Shown here one piece after another: positions 8,809 to 17,951 of a stretch of DNA of 64,000 nt. Under the pieces are notes generated by a model that saw nothing but the letters and a program-made list of their open reading frames with translations, was not told where the DNA came from and ran no database searches. The number at the start of each line of letters is the position of its first letter. The stretch's first letter is position 1. The position numbers and the translations under genes are program-made. The DNA is from an uncultured Bacilli bacterium (GTDB lineage: Bacteria > Bacillota_I > Bacilli_A > RF39 > UBA660): contig CAKPLP010000003.1 in assembly GCA_934167695.1 (NCBI GenBank), forward strand, positions 45,465 through 109,464. The letters run 5' to 3'.

Positions 8809-9582
8809 ATGAATAATAAGGGTTTTACTTTAGTGGAATTAATTGCAACTATTGCAATACTGGGGTTTGTGTCTTTGATGGCTTTTCCATCTATTAATAA
8901 TGTTATATCTTCTAATAAGTCTAGTTCATGTAAGTATTATGAAAGGTCTATGATTGCTGCTGCGAAGAGTTTTATTCAGAAAGAAAAGTATGATATCATA
9001 GATGCATATAATGGTACTTTTCCTAGTAGTTTTGATATAGATTTAACTCAACTAATTATTTATGGTTATTTAGATGAGTATAAAGATAGTAAAACTAATA
9101 TTAATACTGGTGCAAAAGTTGTTGTAAAATATGATCAAAGTAGTAATACATATATTTATAATATTTCTAATTTAGTATGTAGTAGTAAGTCTAACAATAA
9201 AGAACTTTATTGTTCAGATCCTTCTAATCATTGTACTGGTGGTGAGTCTAAAAAGTATTTATTACCGAATAATGAAGAGACTATTAATTTTAGAGATATT
9301 CCTACTAATGTTTTTCTTCAATCTTATAATAATCAGTTATCTCTTTGTACTAAGACTAGTGATTATAGTTTAAAATGTTATAAAAATAATAATTATAATG
9401 GTTATATTAGTGAGTTAAGTAGTGATTCTAGTTGTTCTAATTTTGGGGATTTTTATCAATGTGAAGTTAGAACTGGTAGATGTAAAATATATAAAAATGG
9501 TAATGTTAGTTGTGATGATGATTATAATAGATGTTCAATCACATTAGATAAGGATGGTAAAACAAGTGGAAATTGTTCATAA
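8809..9582 (+). CDS. Type IV prepilin-like protein
   Basis: 257 residues. The N-terminus MNNKGFTLVELIATIAIL is a classic class III/type IV prepilin signal: basic leader, cleavage after the Gly, Phe methylation site, Glu at +5 and a hydrophobic stem helix. The rest is an extracellular, Ser/Asn/Tyr-rich domain with many cysteines (about 16), probably disulfide bonded. It is longer than ComGC-type pseudopilins, and no prepilin peptidase or PilB/PilC gene lies beside it, so it seems to be an orphan minor pilin using machinery encoded elsewhere. A TATAAT at 8779-8784 may be its -10 box. Confidence 0.75.
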   Translation: MNNKGFTLVELIATIAILGFVSLMAFPSINNVISSNKSSSCKYYERSMIAAAKSFIQKEKYDIIDAYNGTFPSSFDIDLTQLIIYGYLDEYKDSKTNINTGAKVVVKYDQSSNTYIYNISNLVCSSKSNNKELYCSDPSNHCTGGESKKYLLPNNEETINFRDIPTNVFLQSYNNQLSLCTKTSDYSLKCYKNNNYNGYISELSSDSSCSNFGDFYQCEVRTGRCKIYKNGNVSCDDDYNRCSITLDKDGKTSGNCS

Positions 9583-9644
9583 TGTTAGAAAAACATTTAT
9601 AATTTTGTTATAATAATATTGTTGATTAGGAGATGGTTAGATTA

Positions 9645-10091
9645 ATGTATTGTAAAAACTGTGGAAGTGAAATTAGAAAAAACAGTAAATACTGTTCTAA
9701 ATGTGGTACTAAAGTATTAGGTGAAGATATTAGTGAAAAAAAGAAAGAAAAAGAAAATGATTCCTCTTTTTGTAAGAATTGTGGCTGTAAGATAGAATCT
9801 AAAAATGTTTATTGTCCAAATTGTGGATATAATCTTATTAATAATACAAGTAATGTTAATAAAAACTTAGTAGATGATCCTGTTGAAAGTTTTGTTATTT
9901 ATGTTATTAGTTTTATTATACCACTCGTAGGTTTTATATTGTGGGTAATTACTAGAAAGGAAAATCCTAAACGTGCAAAGAATATTTTAATAGTATCTTT
10001 TGTTTCTATTATTAGTGCAATTCTTTTAGTAGTTTTGGTATTGTTATTTGTTTCAGTTTATTTTTTTAATAGTTATGGAGGTGTATTATAA
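9645..10091 (+). CDS. Double zinc-ribbon membrane protein
   Basis: 148 residues from ATG 9645; the in-frame ATG at 9633 directly abuts the AGGAG ribosome site and is unlikely. Two zinc-ribbon motifs (CKNCGSE...CSKCG and CKNCGCK...CPNCG) fill residues 1-65, followed by two hydrophobic segments (about 85-105 and 117-142). This layout (zinc ribbon then membrane helices) is common in Bacillota proteins of unknown role. It overlaps by one base a shorter paralogue with the same layout, so the two probably act together. Confidence 0.7.
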   Translation: MYCKNCGSEIRKNSKYCSKCGTKVLGEDISEKKKEKENDSSFCKNCGCKIESKNVYCPNCGYNLINNTSNVNKNLVDDPVESFVIYVISFIIPLVGFILWVITRKENPKRAKNILIVSFVSIISAILLVVLVLLFVSVYFFNSYGGVL

Positions 10092-10447
10092 TGTATTGTA
10101 AAAAATGTAATAATAAAATTGATGAAGGAAGTAAGTTTTGTAGTTTTTGTGGAAGTAAAGTTGAAGAGGATGTAAATGTTGGTAAGGTTTATTGTACTCA
10201 CTGTGGTGAACAGATAGATGATAATTTGAGTGTTTGTCCGTATTGTGGAAAAAGTGTTAAAAATACTGTTGTAGATAAGGATGATACTGAAAACTATTGG
10301 CTTGAAGTTTTGGGATTTTTAATACCTTTTGTTGGTCTTATAATTTGGTTGAGTATTAAAAGTAAATCGCCAGTAAAAGCTCAAGGTGTTTTAAGAACTA
10401 CTGTTATAGGTTTTATATTTTGGTTTGTTTGGAATATTCTTTTTTAA
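10091..10447 (+). CDS. Double zinc-ribbon membrane protein, paralogue
   Basis: 118 residues. Two zinc ribbons (CKKCNNK...CSFCG and CTHCGEQ...CPYCG) are followed by two short hydrophobic segments separated by SIKSKSPVKAQG, similar to the TRKENPKRAKN turn of the upstream gene. The start ATG lies at the stop of the first copy (TAATG), so translation is coupled. Likely a tandem duplication. Function unknown. Confidence 0.7.
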   Translation: MYCKKCNNKIDEGSKFCSFCGSKVEEDVNVGKVYCTHCGEQIDDNLSVCPYCGKSVKNTVVDKDDTENYWLEVLGFLIPFVGLIIWLSIKSKSPVKAQGVLRTTVIGFIFWFVWNILF

Positions 10448-10524
10448 GTAGTGAGATAAAAATATAGTATTAATCATTATACATATTTTTGCAGTATGAA
10501 AAGAAAAGAAGAGGGGTGTATTTA

Positions 10525-10746
10525 GTGCATAAAAAAGCTATATTTATAGTTATAGGAATATTAGTAGGATTAGTAATTTCAATGGGAGGAGTATATGCTG
10601 CAGTAACTATTACGGGAAGTAATGTAACATATTCAAATTCTTCCTCAGGTCTTACCTCTACAACTGTGCTATGATAGTTCTTTAATACATAATGGAACCT
10701 ATGGCTTAATGCTGGTGCACGTGCAGTAGTAGTTGTTTCTAAGTAG
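10525..10746 (+). pseudogene. Remnant of a secreted/pilin-like surface protein
   Basis: The first part, from GTG 10525 (ribosome site GAGGGG just upstream), encodes a leader-like helix ending in GGVYAA, then VTITGSNVTYSNSSSGL, and stops at 10674. About 20 bases on, another frame (10693-10746) reads WNLWLNAGARAVVVVSK and stops. That tail resembles the R-P-V-(I/V)-x-L-x-S ending of the surface proteins at 16166 and 40151. The simplest reading is a once larger gene that lost its middle by deletion and frameshift. The head alone could still make a 49-residue peptide. Confidence 0.55.
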
Positions 10747-10770
10747 AAAAGTATAGTTAAATATGTTACA

Positions 10771-10805
10771 ATAAAACTGGTAATTTTATCAGTTTTATTT
10801 TTATT
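10771..10805 (+). terminator. Terminator-like hairpin before the U32 gene
   Basis: ATAAAACTG (10771-10779) pairs with CAGTTTTAT (10790-10798) across a 10-base loop, followed by T-rich sequence. It lies between the broken surface gene and the next ribosome site. Confidence 0.6.
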
Positions 10806-10821
10806 GTAAGGAATGGTGTAT

Positions 10822-12906
10822 ATGAAAGAGTTATTAAGTCCAGCAGGAAATATGGAAAGTCTTAAGGCTGCTATTCATGGTGGGGCTGATGCTATTTATA
10901 TTGGAATGAAAAATTTTGGAGCCAGAAAGTTTGCTAATAATTTTGATGATGATGAATTAATAGAAGCAGTTAAAATATGTCATTTGTATGGAGTTAAACT
11001 TTATGTGACTATGAATACTGTTATTAAAGACAATGAGGTTGAGGATTTTCTAAAACAAGTTTCTTTTTTATATAATTCTGGAGTAGATGCTTTTATTATG
11101 CAGGATTTTGGTATGATTAACTTGGTTTTAAATACATATCCTGATATTGAGATTCATGCTTCGACACAGTTTAATAATAGTGGAATTGAAACTATTAAAT
11201 TGTTGAAGAAAATGGGTGTAAAAAGAGTAGTTCTTTCTAGAGAGTTATCTTTAGATGAAATTAATAAAATTGATGTTGATATTGAAAAAGAAGTTTTTAT
11301 ACATGGTGCTTTATGTGTTAGTTATTCTGGTAACTGTTATTTTTCTAGTTTACTTGGTTCACGTAGTGGTAATCGCGGTGAATGTGTTGGGTGTTGTAGA
11401 CTACCATATAAACTTTATAAAAATAATAAACTCCTTAATGATGGTTATTTACTTAGTACTAAGGAGTTGAATACTAGTGATTCATTTGATGAGCTTTTAA
11501 ATAGTGATATAAAAAGTTTTAAAATAGAGGGCAGAATGAAAAGTGCAGAATATGTTTATTTTATTACTAAATTTTATCGTAATATCATAGATGGTCATGG
11601 TTTTAATAGTGAAGATTTAGAGATACTTAAAATTTTATTTAATAGAGAATTTACTAGAGGAAATTTATTTTCTGATTTACTTATTAATTCAAAAACTCCT
11701 AACCATATTGGTTTAAAAATAGGTAAGGTTGTTGATTTTAATAAAGATAAAATAAAGATAAAAGTAGATAGAGATCTTTATCAAGAAGATGGTATTCGCT
11801 TTTTTAATTCTGGTAAGGGAATGATTACAAATTTTTTATATAATGAAAAAGGTTTATTGGTTAATACTCTTCCAAAGGGAAGTTTTGGATATATTAAAAA
11901 TTCAGTAGGATTAGATAAAAATGATGATATTTATCTTACTAGTAGTAAAAAGTTATCAGCATCACTACTTAATTATCCATTAAAGAAAATTCCTGTTTCC
12001 TTAAAATTTATTGGACATGTTGGTGAACAGGCAAAACTTTATATTAGTGATGATAAAAATGATATTTCTGTTTGTGGTTTTGAGTGTCAATGTGCTCAAA
12101 ATATGCCTGTTACAGAAAATAGAATAATGAAACAACTTTCTAAGTTAGGTAATACAGTTTATACTGCTACTAATATTGAGGTTGATATTAGTGATAATTT
12201 ATTTATACCAATGAGTAGTTTGAATAATTTAAGACAGTCTTTAACTAAGTTATTAGATGATAGAAGATGTTCTTTTAAAAGGTCTGGTGCTAGAGAGGTT
12301 TCTTTTGATAAATTAAATATTAAAAATACTAATTATGATACAGTTATAGTTGATAATGAAAAGGAACTTTTAAATGTTTTAGATTATAAGAGAATTTATA
12401 TATCTTCTTTTGATGTTTTTAATAAATATAAAAATTTGGAAAACATATACTATATTGAAAAGAGAAATACTTTTAATAATATTTTTCATGAAAGAAGTTT
12501 AGTTTCTGAATTTGTTTTTCCTAATAATTATATTAGTGATTATACTTTTAATGTTACTAATATTTATAGTGTATATTATTTATTAAAACTTGGATATAAT
12601 TGTGTTACTTTAAGTGTAGAACTTACTGATTTTGAAATTTCTTCTTTAATTCAAAATTTTTATCAAAGGTTTTCTTTTTATCCTAATGTAGAGGTTATTG
12701 GTTTGGATAAGATTGAAATTATGATTATTAAGGGAAATATTTTAAATATAGATTGTGATGGTGTATATTCATTAAAAGATATAAAGAATAGGGTTTATCC
12801 TGTTTATTATGATGGTGTTAATACTCATATATATCAATATGATTTAATGAAGCATAAACGTTTTGATTTATGTAATAATAGATACCATTATAAATATTTA
12901 AAATAG
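10822..12906 (+). CDS. Peptidase U32 family protein (RNA hydroxylation type)
   Basis: 694 residues from ATG 10822; the ATG at 10813 touches the AAGGA ribosome site. The N-terminal half is a U32 domain: LLSPAGNMESLKAAIHGGAD, FGARKFANNF, then CVSYSGNCYFSSLLGSRSGN followed by RGECVGCCRLPY and FKIEGRMKS. Known members of this family (RlhA, TrhP) insert a hydroxyl group into 23S rRNA or tRNA wobble uridine and carry an iron-sulfur cluster; the Cys-rich segment fits. The C-terminal half resembles the extra domain (DUF3656) of long members such as RlhA. Which RNA is modified cannot be told from sequence alone. Confidence 0.85.
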   Translation: MKELLSPAGNMESLKAAIHGGADAIYIGMKNFGARKFANNFDDDELIEAVKICHLYGVKLYVTMNTVIKDNEVEDFLKQVSFLYNSGVDAFIMQDFGMINLVLNTYPDIEIHASTQFNNSGIETIKLLKKMGVKRVVLSRELSLDEINKIDVDIEKEVFIHGALCVSYSGNCYFSSLLGSRSGNRGECVGCCRLPYKLYKNNKLLNDGYLLSTKELNTSDSFDELLNSDIKSFKIEGRMKSAEYVYFITKFYRNIIDGHGFNSEDLEILKILFNREFTRGNLFSDLLINSKTPNHIGLKIGKVVDFNKDKIKIKVDRDLYQEDGIRFFNSGKGMITNFLYNEKGLLVNTLPKGSFGYIKNSVGLDKNDDIYLTSSKKLSASLLNYPLKKIPVSLKFIGHVGEQAKLYISDDKNDISVCGFECQCAQNMPVTENRIMKQLSKLGNTVYTATNIEVDISDNLFIPMSSLNNLRQSLTKLLDDRRCSFKRSGAREVSFDKLNIKNTNYDTVIVDNEKELLNVLDYKRIYISSFDVFNKYKNLENIYYIEKRNTFNNIFHERSLVSEFVFPNNYISDYTFNVTNIYSVYYLLKLGYNCVTLSVELTDFEISSLIQNFYQRFSFYPNVEVIGLDKIEIMIIKGNILNIDCDGVYSLKDIKNRVYPVYYDGVNTHIYQYDLMKHKRFDLCNNRYHYKYLK

Positions 12907-12975
12907 CTCTTATCAATTTTTTGATTTTGTGTTAAACTATATATAGGTATATAGATAGAGGAGTGATTTTATTTT

Positions 12976-13515
12976 ATGGAAAAGAAATCTCTAAAAAAAG
13001 AAAAGAATATGACTAAAAATTATTTTATTTTATTTTTTATAATTTTACTTACAGTATTATTTGTTTGGTATATTTGTAAGTGGTATCAAGTATATTCTGA
13101 TTATCAAAAAGAAACTCCTGTTATTCGTGGTACTTTAAATTATGAAATAACTGGACTAGAGCTTGATCACTATATTATGGAAAATCCTAGTTGTGTTATT
13201 TATATGTGTACTTCAAGTAGTGATAGTTGCAGATCATTTGAAAAAGATTTTAAAAAGTTAATTGTGAAGAAAAATTTACAAAATAATATTATATATTTAA
13301 ATTTAAGTGATGTTGATATTAATACTTTTGTTACTAACTTTAATGATAGTTATCATTATAAAATAAAGCTTACAGAGAATTATCCGGCGATAGTAGAATT
13401 TACTGATGGTAAAGTTACTGGATTATTGGAGGGTACTACTGATAATCGTCTTACTATTACTAAAGTAGATCAGTTTATTGATTTACATCAAATTGGATTA
13501 GAAGAAGAAAGTTAA
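12976..13515 (+). CDS. Membrane-anchored thioredoxin-fold protein
   Basis: 179 residues. A single membrane helix (about 15-36) follows a Lys-rich N-terminus, so the rest faces outside. The C-terminal part looks thioredoxin-like: VIYMCTSSSDSCRSFEKDF replaces the usual WCxxC region with cysteines six residues apart, and YPAIVEFTDGKV has the cis-proline position. With that spacing a normal redox CxxC is absent, so activity is uncertain. It lies upstream of trmL, and a second thioredoxin-like lipoprotein (14076-14483) is close by. An AT-rich gap with GAGGAG precedes the start. Confidence 0.6.
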   Translation: MEKKSLKKEKNMTKNYFILFFIILLTVLFVWYICKWYQVYSDYQKETPVIRGTLNYEITGLELDHYIMENPSCVIYMCTSSSDSCRSFEKDFKKLIVKKNLQNNIIYLNLSDVDINTFVTNFNDSYHYKIKLTENYPAIVEFTDGKVTGLLEGTTDNRLTITKVDQFIDLHQIGLEEES

Positions 13516-13538
13516 TCTTCTTTTTTTAGGAGGAAATT

Positions 13539-14051
13539 ATGAATAATATTGTTTTATTTGAACCAGAGATACCTCAAAATACAGGTAATATTATGCGTAC
13601 TTGTGTTGCAACTTCTACAGTGCTTCACTTGATAAAACCACTTGGTTTTATTCTTGATGATGCTCATTTAAAAAGAAGTGGAGTTAATTATATTGACAAG
13701 CTTAATTATCATGTTTATGAGAACTTTGATGATTTTATGGAAAAGAATAAAGATGGAGAATTTTTCTTTTTTACTAGATATGGTCATGTTCCTCATACTA
13801 CTTTTGATTATTCTAATAAAGAGAATAAAAATTTGTATTTTATTTTTGGGAAAGAATCAACAGGCTTACCTAAAGAAATTTTAAAGAATCATTTGGATCA
13901 TTGTATGAGAATTCCTATGACTAGTGATGTAAGGGCTCTTAATTTGTCTAATTGTTGTGCGATTGTTATATATGAGGCGCTTCGTCAACAAAATTATAAT
14001 GATTTGCTTAGAGATGAGCCACATAAAGGAAAAGATTATTTAGAAAAATAA
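13539..14051 (+). CDS. trmL: tRNA (cytidine(34)-2'-O)-methyltransferase
   Basis: 170 residues, the full size of the short SPOUT methyltransferases. Motifs: NIVLFEPEIPQNTGNIMRTC at the N-terminus, LIKPLGF, then the knot motifs FGKESTGLPKEIL and CMRIPMTSDVRALNLSNCCA. It methylates the 2'-OH of the wobble base in tRNA-Leu isoacceptors using S-adenosylmethionine. GGAGGAA precedes the ATG. A bidirectional terminator follows. Confidence 0.93.
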   Translation: MNNIVLFEPEIPQNTGNIMRTCVATSTVLHLIKPLGFILDDAHLKRSGVNYIDKLNYHVYENFDDFMEKNKDGEFFFFTRYGHVPHTTFDYSNKENKNLYFIFGKESTGLPKEILKNHLDHCMRIPMTSDVRALNLSNCCAIVIYEALRQQNYNDLLRDEPHKGKDYLEK

Positions 14052-14078
14052 AAAAATCGGTTTGTTTGCCGATTTTTA
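14051..14078. terminator. Bidirectional terminator between trmL and a convergent lipoprotein gene
   Basis: AAAAATCGG (14052-14060) pairs with CCGATTTTT (14069-14077), with A- and T-runs on each side so it can end transcription from both strands. The two genes are convergent. Confidence 0.85.
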
Positions 14079-14483
14079 TTTTATATATTTTAATTTTTTT
14101 AATGTGTTTTTTAATTTTTTATCACTAATAGAACCTGTGATTCGGCTACTAACAATTTCTTTTCCCTTATTGAAAAACATTGTAGTAGGAGTTCCTTCAA
14201 ATGTATATTTTTCATTAAACTTATTGTAATCGCTTTCTGAAATATAAGAAATATTTAAATTATAAGCTTCTAAATTATTATCTTTTAAAATAGTCTTTAA
14301 TCTTGGTGTAAATTCTTCACAATGACTACAACCATCTTGAGTAATTTCTAATATAAATGTTTCTTTTTTATCTATCATATCTTTAATTTCATCATAGCTT
14401 ACTCTTTTTAGTGTATTTTGACATCCTGTTAATAGTAAAATTGCTATTAAAAACAAGGGAATCTTTATAAATATCTTTTTCAT
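14076..14483 (-). CDS. Thioredoxin-like lipoprotein
   Basis: 135 residues. The signal peptide ends in the lipobox LLTGC (Cys about 21), so the mature protein is lipid-anchored on the outer face of the membrane. DGCSHCEEF gives a CSHC active site, and EGTPTTMFFNKGK holds the cis-Pro segment. This is a TlpA/thioredoxin-fold protein expected to act in extracytoplasmic disulfide exchange. Disulfide-rich surface proteins are encoded just downstream (18751) and upstream (8809), so a role in their folding is possible but inferred. Confidence 0.8.
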   Translation of the reverse strand: MKKIFIKIPLFLIAILLLTGCQNTLKRVSYDEIKDMIDKKETFILEITQDGCSHCEEFTPRLKTILKDNNLEAYNLNISYISESDYNKFNEKYTFEGTPTTMFFNKGKEIVSSRITGSISDKKLKNTLKKLKYIK

Positions 14484-14584
14484 TTTTACCTCTTTTCTTT
14501 ACAAAAAAAATTATATCATACCTTTTAAAAATATGTAAAGTAAGTTATAATTAAATAAGAGTAAAGGAAAGGGGTATTTGTAAA

Positions 14585-16150
14585 ATGATTTTTAGAAAAC
14601 CTTATGCATTTTTAATTAAAAATTTTAGAAAGATTCATATTACAATTTTAGCGGCATGGCTTTTTATTTATTTTAAAGTCAATGATATAACTAGTTTTGT
14701 AAGTGAATTTATTGGGTTTGGTACTTATAGTTCTTCGTTAGAATCTTTTTCATCTAAGGTTGGTATTTTATTTTATTTAGCTGTTATTTTTATTATAGTA
14801 AGTAGTTTATTATTACTTATACTATTAAAAAGAAAGGATAAGCCTTGGAAAGTATATCTTATTTATATATTTGAATATGTATTATTACTTTTTGCAGTTA
14901 TTTTTCTATCTGGATTTTTTTCTTCATATACAATTAATACTAATGTTAGTGGAGTATTAATATATAGAGATATGTTAAACATATCTAAATATTTACAATA
15001 TGTAGTTTTAGTTTTTTTAGTTATAAGAGTTTTGGGTATTGATCTTAAGAAATTTAATTTTAAGAATGATGAGGAATTTTTAGAGCTTAGTAGTGATGAT
15101 AGAGAAGAGTTTGAGATTAGTTTTGATTTTGATAAGAATTCTATTAAAAGAGGATTTAATAGGTTTAAAAGAAATTTTAATTATTTTTATCGTGAGCATA
15201 AATTTATATGTGATATTTTTATGATTGGATGTTTGGTGTTTTTAATTGGATATTCTTATTATTATTTTGGAATTGTTCATAAATCTTATAAGCAGGGAAA
15301 AACATTTAATTCTGGTATTTATAGTATTACTGTAAATGATAGTTATGTAACTAATAAAGATTATGCTGGTAATAGTATAGAGAAAGGTTATAAATTTGTT
15401 ATTGTAAAGGTTAGTATAAAAAATAATTATAATAAAACTGTTGAACCTAATTTAGATAGATTTCATTTAGTTAATAAAAATACTGAAAGATCATATTCTA
15501 GTTTTTATAACAGCTATTTTAAGGATCTTGGAGATGGTGCTGATGATGCTATTAAAATTAATACTGGTAAGGAAAAATCTGTTTATTTAGTTTATAGAGT
15601 AAAGGGTGATCTTGATAATAAAAAGTTTGTATTATATTACCAAGAACTTGGAGGAAAACTTAGAAGTTATTTAAGAAAGATAAAACTAAATATTCAGGAT
15701 GTTTCAGAAATTAAGGATGTTGGTGAATATAATAAGGGTGATAAAATAGATTTTAGTTATGTTTCTGGTACTAAAAAGAAAATTACTATTACTGATAGCG
15801 CTATTCAGTCTAGTTTTGCTTATCATAGATATTATTGTCCAACTTCTTCTATGTGTGGTGTGTATGATGAAAATTTAACTGCTGAAGAGGGGAAACTTCT
15901 TTTAAAAATTTCTTTTGCTTCAAGTGATTTTGAAGGCGAAGATTTTATTGACTTTTCATCTAGTTATGGTAAAATTAAATATATAGATAATAAGGGTAAA
16001 ACTCAATATGCAAGTATTAAAAATGCTATTAAAACGAATTATCAAGGCAAGGAAATTTTTATTAGTAGTGATGCTGATGTTTTGAATTCAGAAAAAATTT
16101 GGATAGAATATATCCTTAGAAACAAAAGATATGTTTTAAGAATAAAGTAA
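14585..16150 (+). CDS. Multi-helix membrane protein with extracellular DUF4352-like domain
   Basis: 521 residues. Hydrophobic segments near 15-35, 60-80, 92-115 and 133-150 form a membrane domain; a cytoplasmic stretch rich in acidic and basic residues follows, then another helix (about 210-230). The outer C-terminal domain includes EKGYKFVIVKVSIKNNYNKT and resembles the telokin-like DUF4352 fold. It opens the 26.8-kb pilus/secretion cluster, and the next gene starts 15 bases later. A TATAAT at 14546-14551 is a possible -10 box. Function unknown; a membrane platform or sensor of the machine is possible. Confidence 0.6.
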   Translation: MIFRKPYAFLIKNFRKIHITILAAWLFIYFKVNDITSFVSEFIGFGTYSSSLESFSSKVGILFYLAVIFIIVSSLLLLILLKRKDKPWKVYLIYIFEYVLLLFAVIFLSGFFSSYTINTNVSGVLIYRDMLNISKYLQYVVLVFLVIRVLGIDLKKFNFKNDEEFLELSSDDREEFEISFDFDKNSIKRGFNRFKRNFNYFYREHKFICDIFMIGCLVFLIGYSYYYFGIVHKSYKQGKTFNSGIYSITVNDSYVTNKDYAGNSIEKGYKFVIVKVSIKNNYNKTVEPNLDRFHLVNKNTERSYSSFYNSYFKDLGDGADDAIKINTGKEKSVYLVYRVKGDLDNKKFVLYYQELGGKLRSYLRKIKLNIQDVSEIKDVGEYNKGDKIDFSYVSGTKKKITITDSAIQSSFAYHRYYCPTSSMCGVYDENLTAEEGKLLLKISFASSDFEGEDFIDFSSSYGKIKYIDNKGKTQYASIKNAIKTNYQGKEIFISSDADVLNSEKIWIEYILRNKRYVLRIK

Positions 16151-16165
16151 AGAGGCGGCGATATT

Positions 16166-17935
16166 ATGGAAAAGAATAAGGTTAAAAAGAATGTAACTGT
16201 TATTATAATTGCACTTATAGTTATTATTGGTTTATGGCTTATTATTATTTATCCACTTATTAAATTTAATGAAAATGAAAAAACTGTTATTAATGCCACT
16301 AAGAGGTATTTTGAAATTAATAGTAATAAACTTCCTAGAGAGGGTGATATAAAAACTATTTCTGTTGGTGATTTATTAGATCAAAAGTATATTACTGATT
16401 TGAGGACTGCCTATAATAATGATACTTGTGAAGCTAGAACTAGTTGGGTTAAGGTAAAGAAGGTAAATGGAGATTATAAATATTATGTTTATTTGAAATG
16501 CGGTATCTTTAGTTCTAATGTCGATCATGAAGGACCTGAGATTGTTCTTAATGGTGATGATAAAATAGAAATAGAAAAAGGCGAGAAGTTTGTTGATCCG
16601 GGAGTTAAGAGTGTTAAAGATAATACAGATGGTAATATAGATTTAAAGAAGGTATATACAAAGGGTGAAGTTAATACTGATAAAGTTGGAACATATATAA
16701 TTACTTATGGTGCTATAGATAGTTTTGAAAATAAGACTGAAGTTCAACGTAAGGTTATTGTTTCACAAAGTTTATCTAATACCGTTGAAATTAATACAGA
16801 TAAAGACAATATTTATAAGGGTGCTGTTCAAAATAATTATATAAGATTCTCTGGTCAACTATTTAGAATCGTTGGTTTGGATAGTAATGGTAATGTTAAG
16901 ATTGTAAGTAATGAAGATATTGCTAGTGTAGATTATAAATCTGTTAATGATTGGTTAAATAATTACTATTATAATAACCTTGCAAAAAGTTCAAGGAAAT
17001 ATGTTGTTACTAATTATGAATGGTGTAGTGATAGCGTTAGTAAAGATAAAGTTGATAGTGTTAATAAGTGTAATAATAAAGAAATTAAACAAAATGTTGG
17101 ACTTTTATCAATAAATGAGTATAATAGTAGCTTAAAGGAGGGGGAGAGTTACCTTTATACTAATACTATTAATTGGACAATGAATGCTTTGAATTCTAAA
17201 AAAGCTTGGACAACTAAAGATAATTTTATTGGAAAAACTTCTAAATATTTGGAATATAGTAGAAATTATAATTTTAAGGTTAGACCTAGTTTGGTTTTGA
17301 AAAATGGTATTAAAATTAAATCTGGTGATGGAACAGTTGATAACCCATACGATATAGGTGATTTTAAGATTGCTAAGCCGGGTAGTAAAGTTTCTAAGAG
17401 ATATAGCGGTGAATATATTAAATATGGTGGTAATTTATATCGCATTATAAATTCTGATAGTGAGGGTTATACAAAAGTTATTTCTATTTATAATTTAGCT
17501 GATTATACTACTACTTATGGAAGTGGAAATCAATATAATCCTAATAAAGCAGGTAACATTGCGTATGTTATTGAAAATACAGTTAGTACTTATAATAAAG
17601 TTAGTATTTTTGCAAAACATCAAATAGAAGTTCCAATTTATAAAGGTATTGCTACTTATAGTGGTGAAAAAACAACAAAGAAATATAATGTTAAATTTAG
17701 TGCACCTAGTATGTATGAAATGTATAGTTCTTATTATGATTCTTTCTGGTATATAGAATCTTCTAAGCAAAGTGATATTAAATATGCTTCTAGTTATAAC
17801 GGTACTGTTTACTTTGATATGGATGATATTACAGATATTAATACTCATATTATGTATACTGGATATATGAAAAAGACAAGCGTTATTATTAGTGGTAGTG
17901 GAACTATGAGTGATCCATATGAAGTAGATTATTAG
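16166..17935 (+). CDS. Membrane-anchored surface protein with Ig-like and repeated DUF6273-like modules
   Basis: 589 residues. One N-terminal membrane helix (about 10-32), then a pilin-like module (ATKRYFEINSNKLPREG ... GDLLDQKYITDL ... YYVYLKCG), then an Ig-like domain of the DUF5011 type (GEKFVDPGVKSVKDNTDG ... GTYIITYGAIDS), then two related modules starting NYIRFSGQLFRIVGLDSNGN and EYIKYGGNLYRIINSDSEGY, the first ending in KVRPSLVLKNG. The protein at the other end of the cluster (40151) shares the pilin-like and last modules. No sortase signal at the C-terminus (ends MSDPYEVDY). Probably a surface adhesin or minor pilus component. Confidence 0.65.
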   Translation: MEKNKVKKNVTVIIIALIVIIGLWLIIIYPLIKFNENEKTVINATKRYFEINSNKLPREGDIKTISVGDLLDQKYITDLRTAYNNDTCEARTSWVKVKKVNGDYKYYVYLKCGIFSSNVDHEGPEIVLNGDDKIEIEKGEKFVDPGVKSVKDNTDGNIDLKKVYTKGEVNTDKVGTYIITYGAIDSFENKTEVQRKVIVSQSLSNTVEINTDKDNIYKGAVQNNYIRFSGQLFRIVGLDSNGNVKIVSNEDIASVDYKSVNDWLNNYYYNNLAKSSRKYVVTNYEWCSDSVSKDKVDSVNKCNNKEIKQNVGLLSINEYNSSLKEGESYLYTNTINWTMNALNSKKAWTTKDNFIGKTSKYLEYSRNYNFKVRPSLVLKNGIKIKSGDGTVDNPYDIGDFKIAKPGSKVSKRYSGEYIKYGGNLYRIINSDSEGYTKVISIYNLADYTTTYGSGNQYNPNKAGNIAYVIENTVSTYNKVSIFAKHQIEVPIYKGIATYSGEKTTKKYNVKFSAPSMYEMYSSYYDSFWYIESSKQSDIKYASSYNGTVYFDMDDITDINTHIMYTGYMKKTSVIISGSGTMSDPYEVDY

Positions 17936-17951
17936 TATTAAGGTGTTAAGT

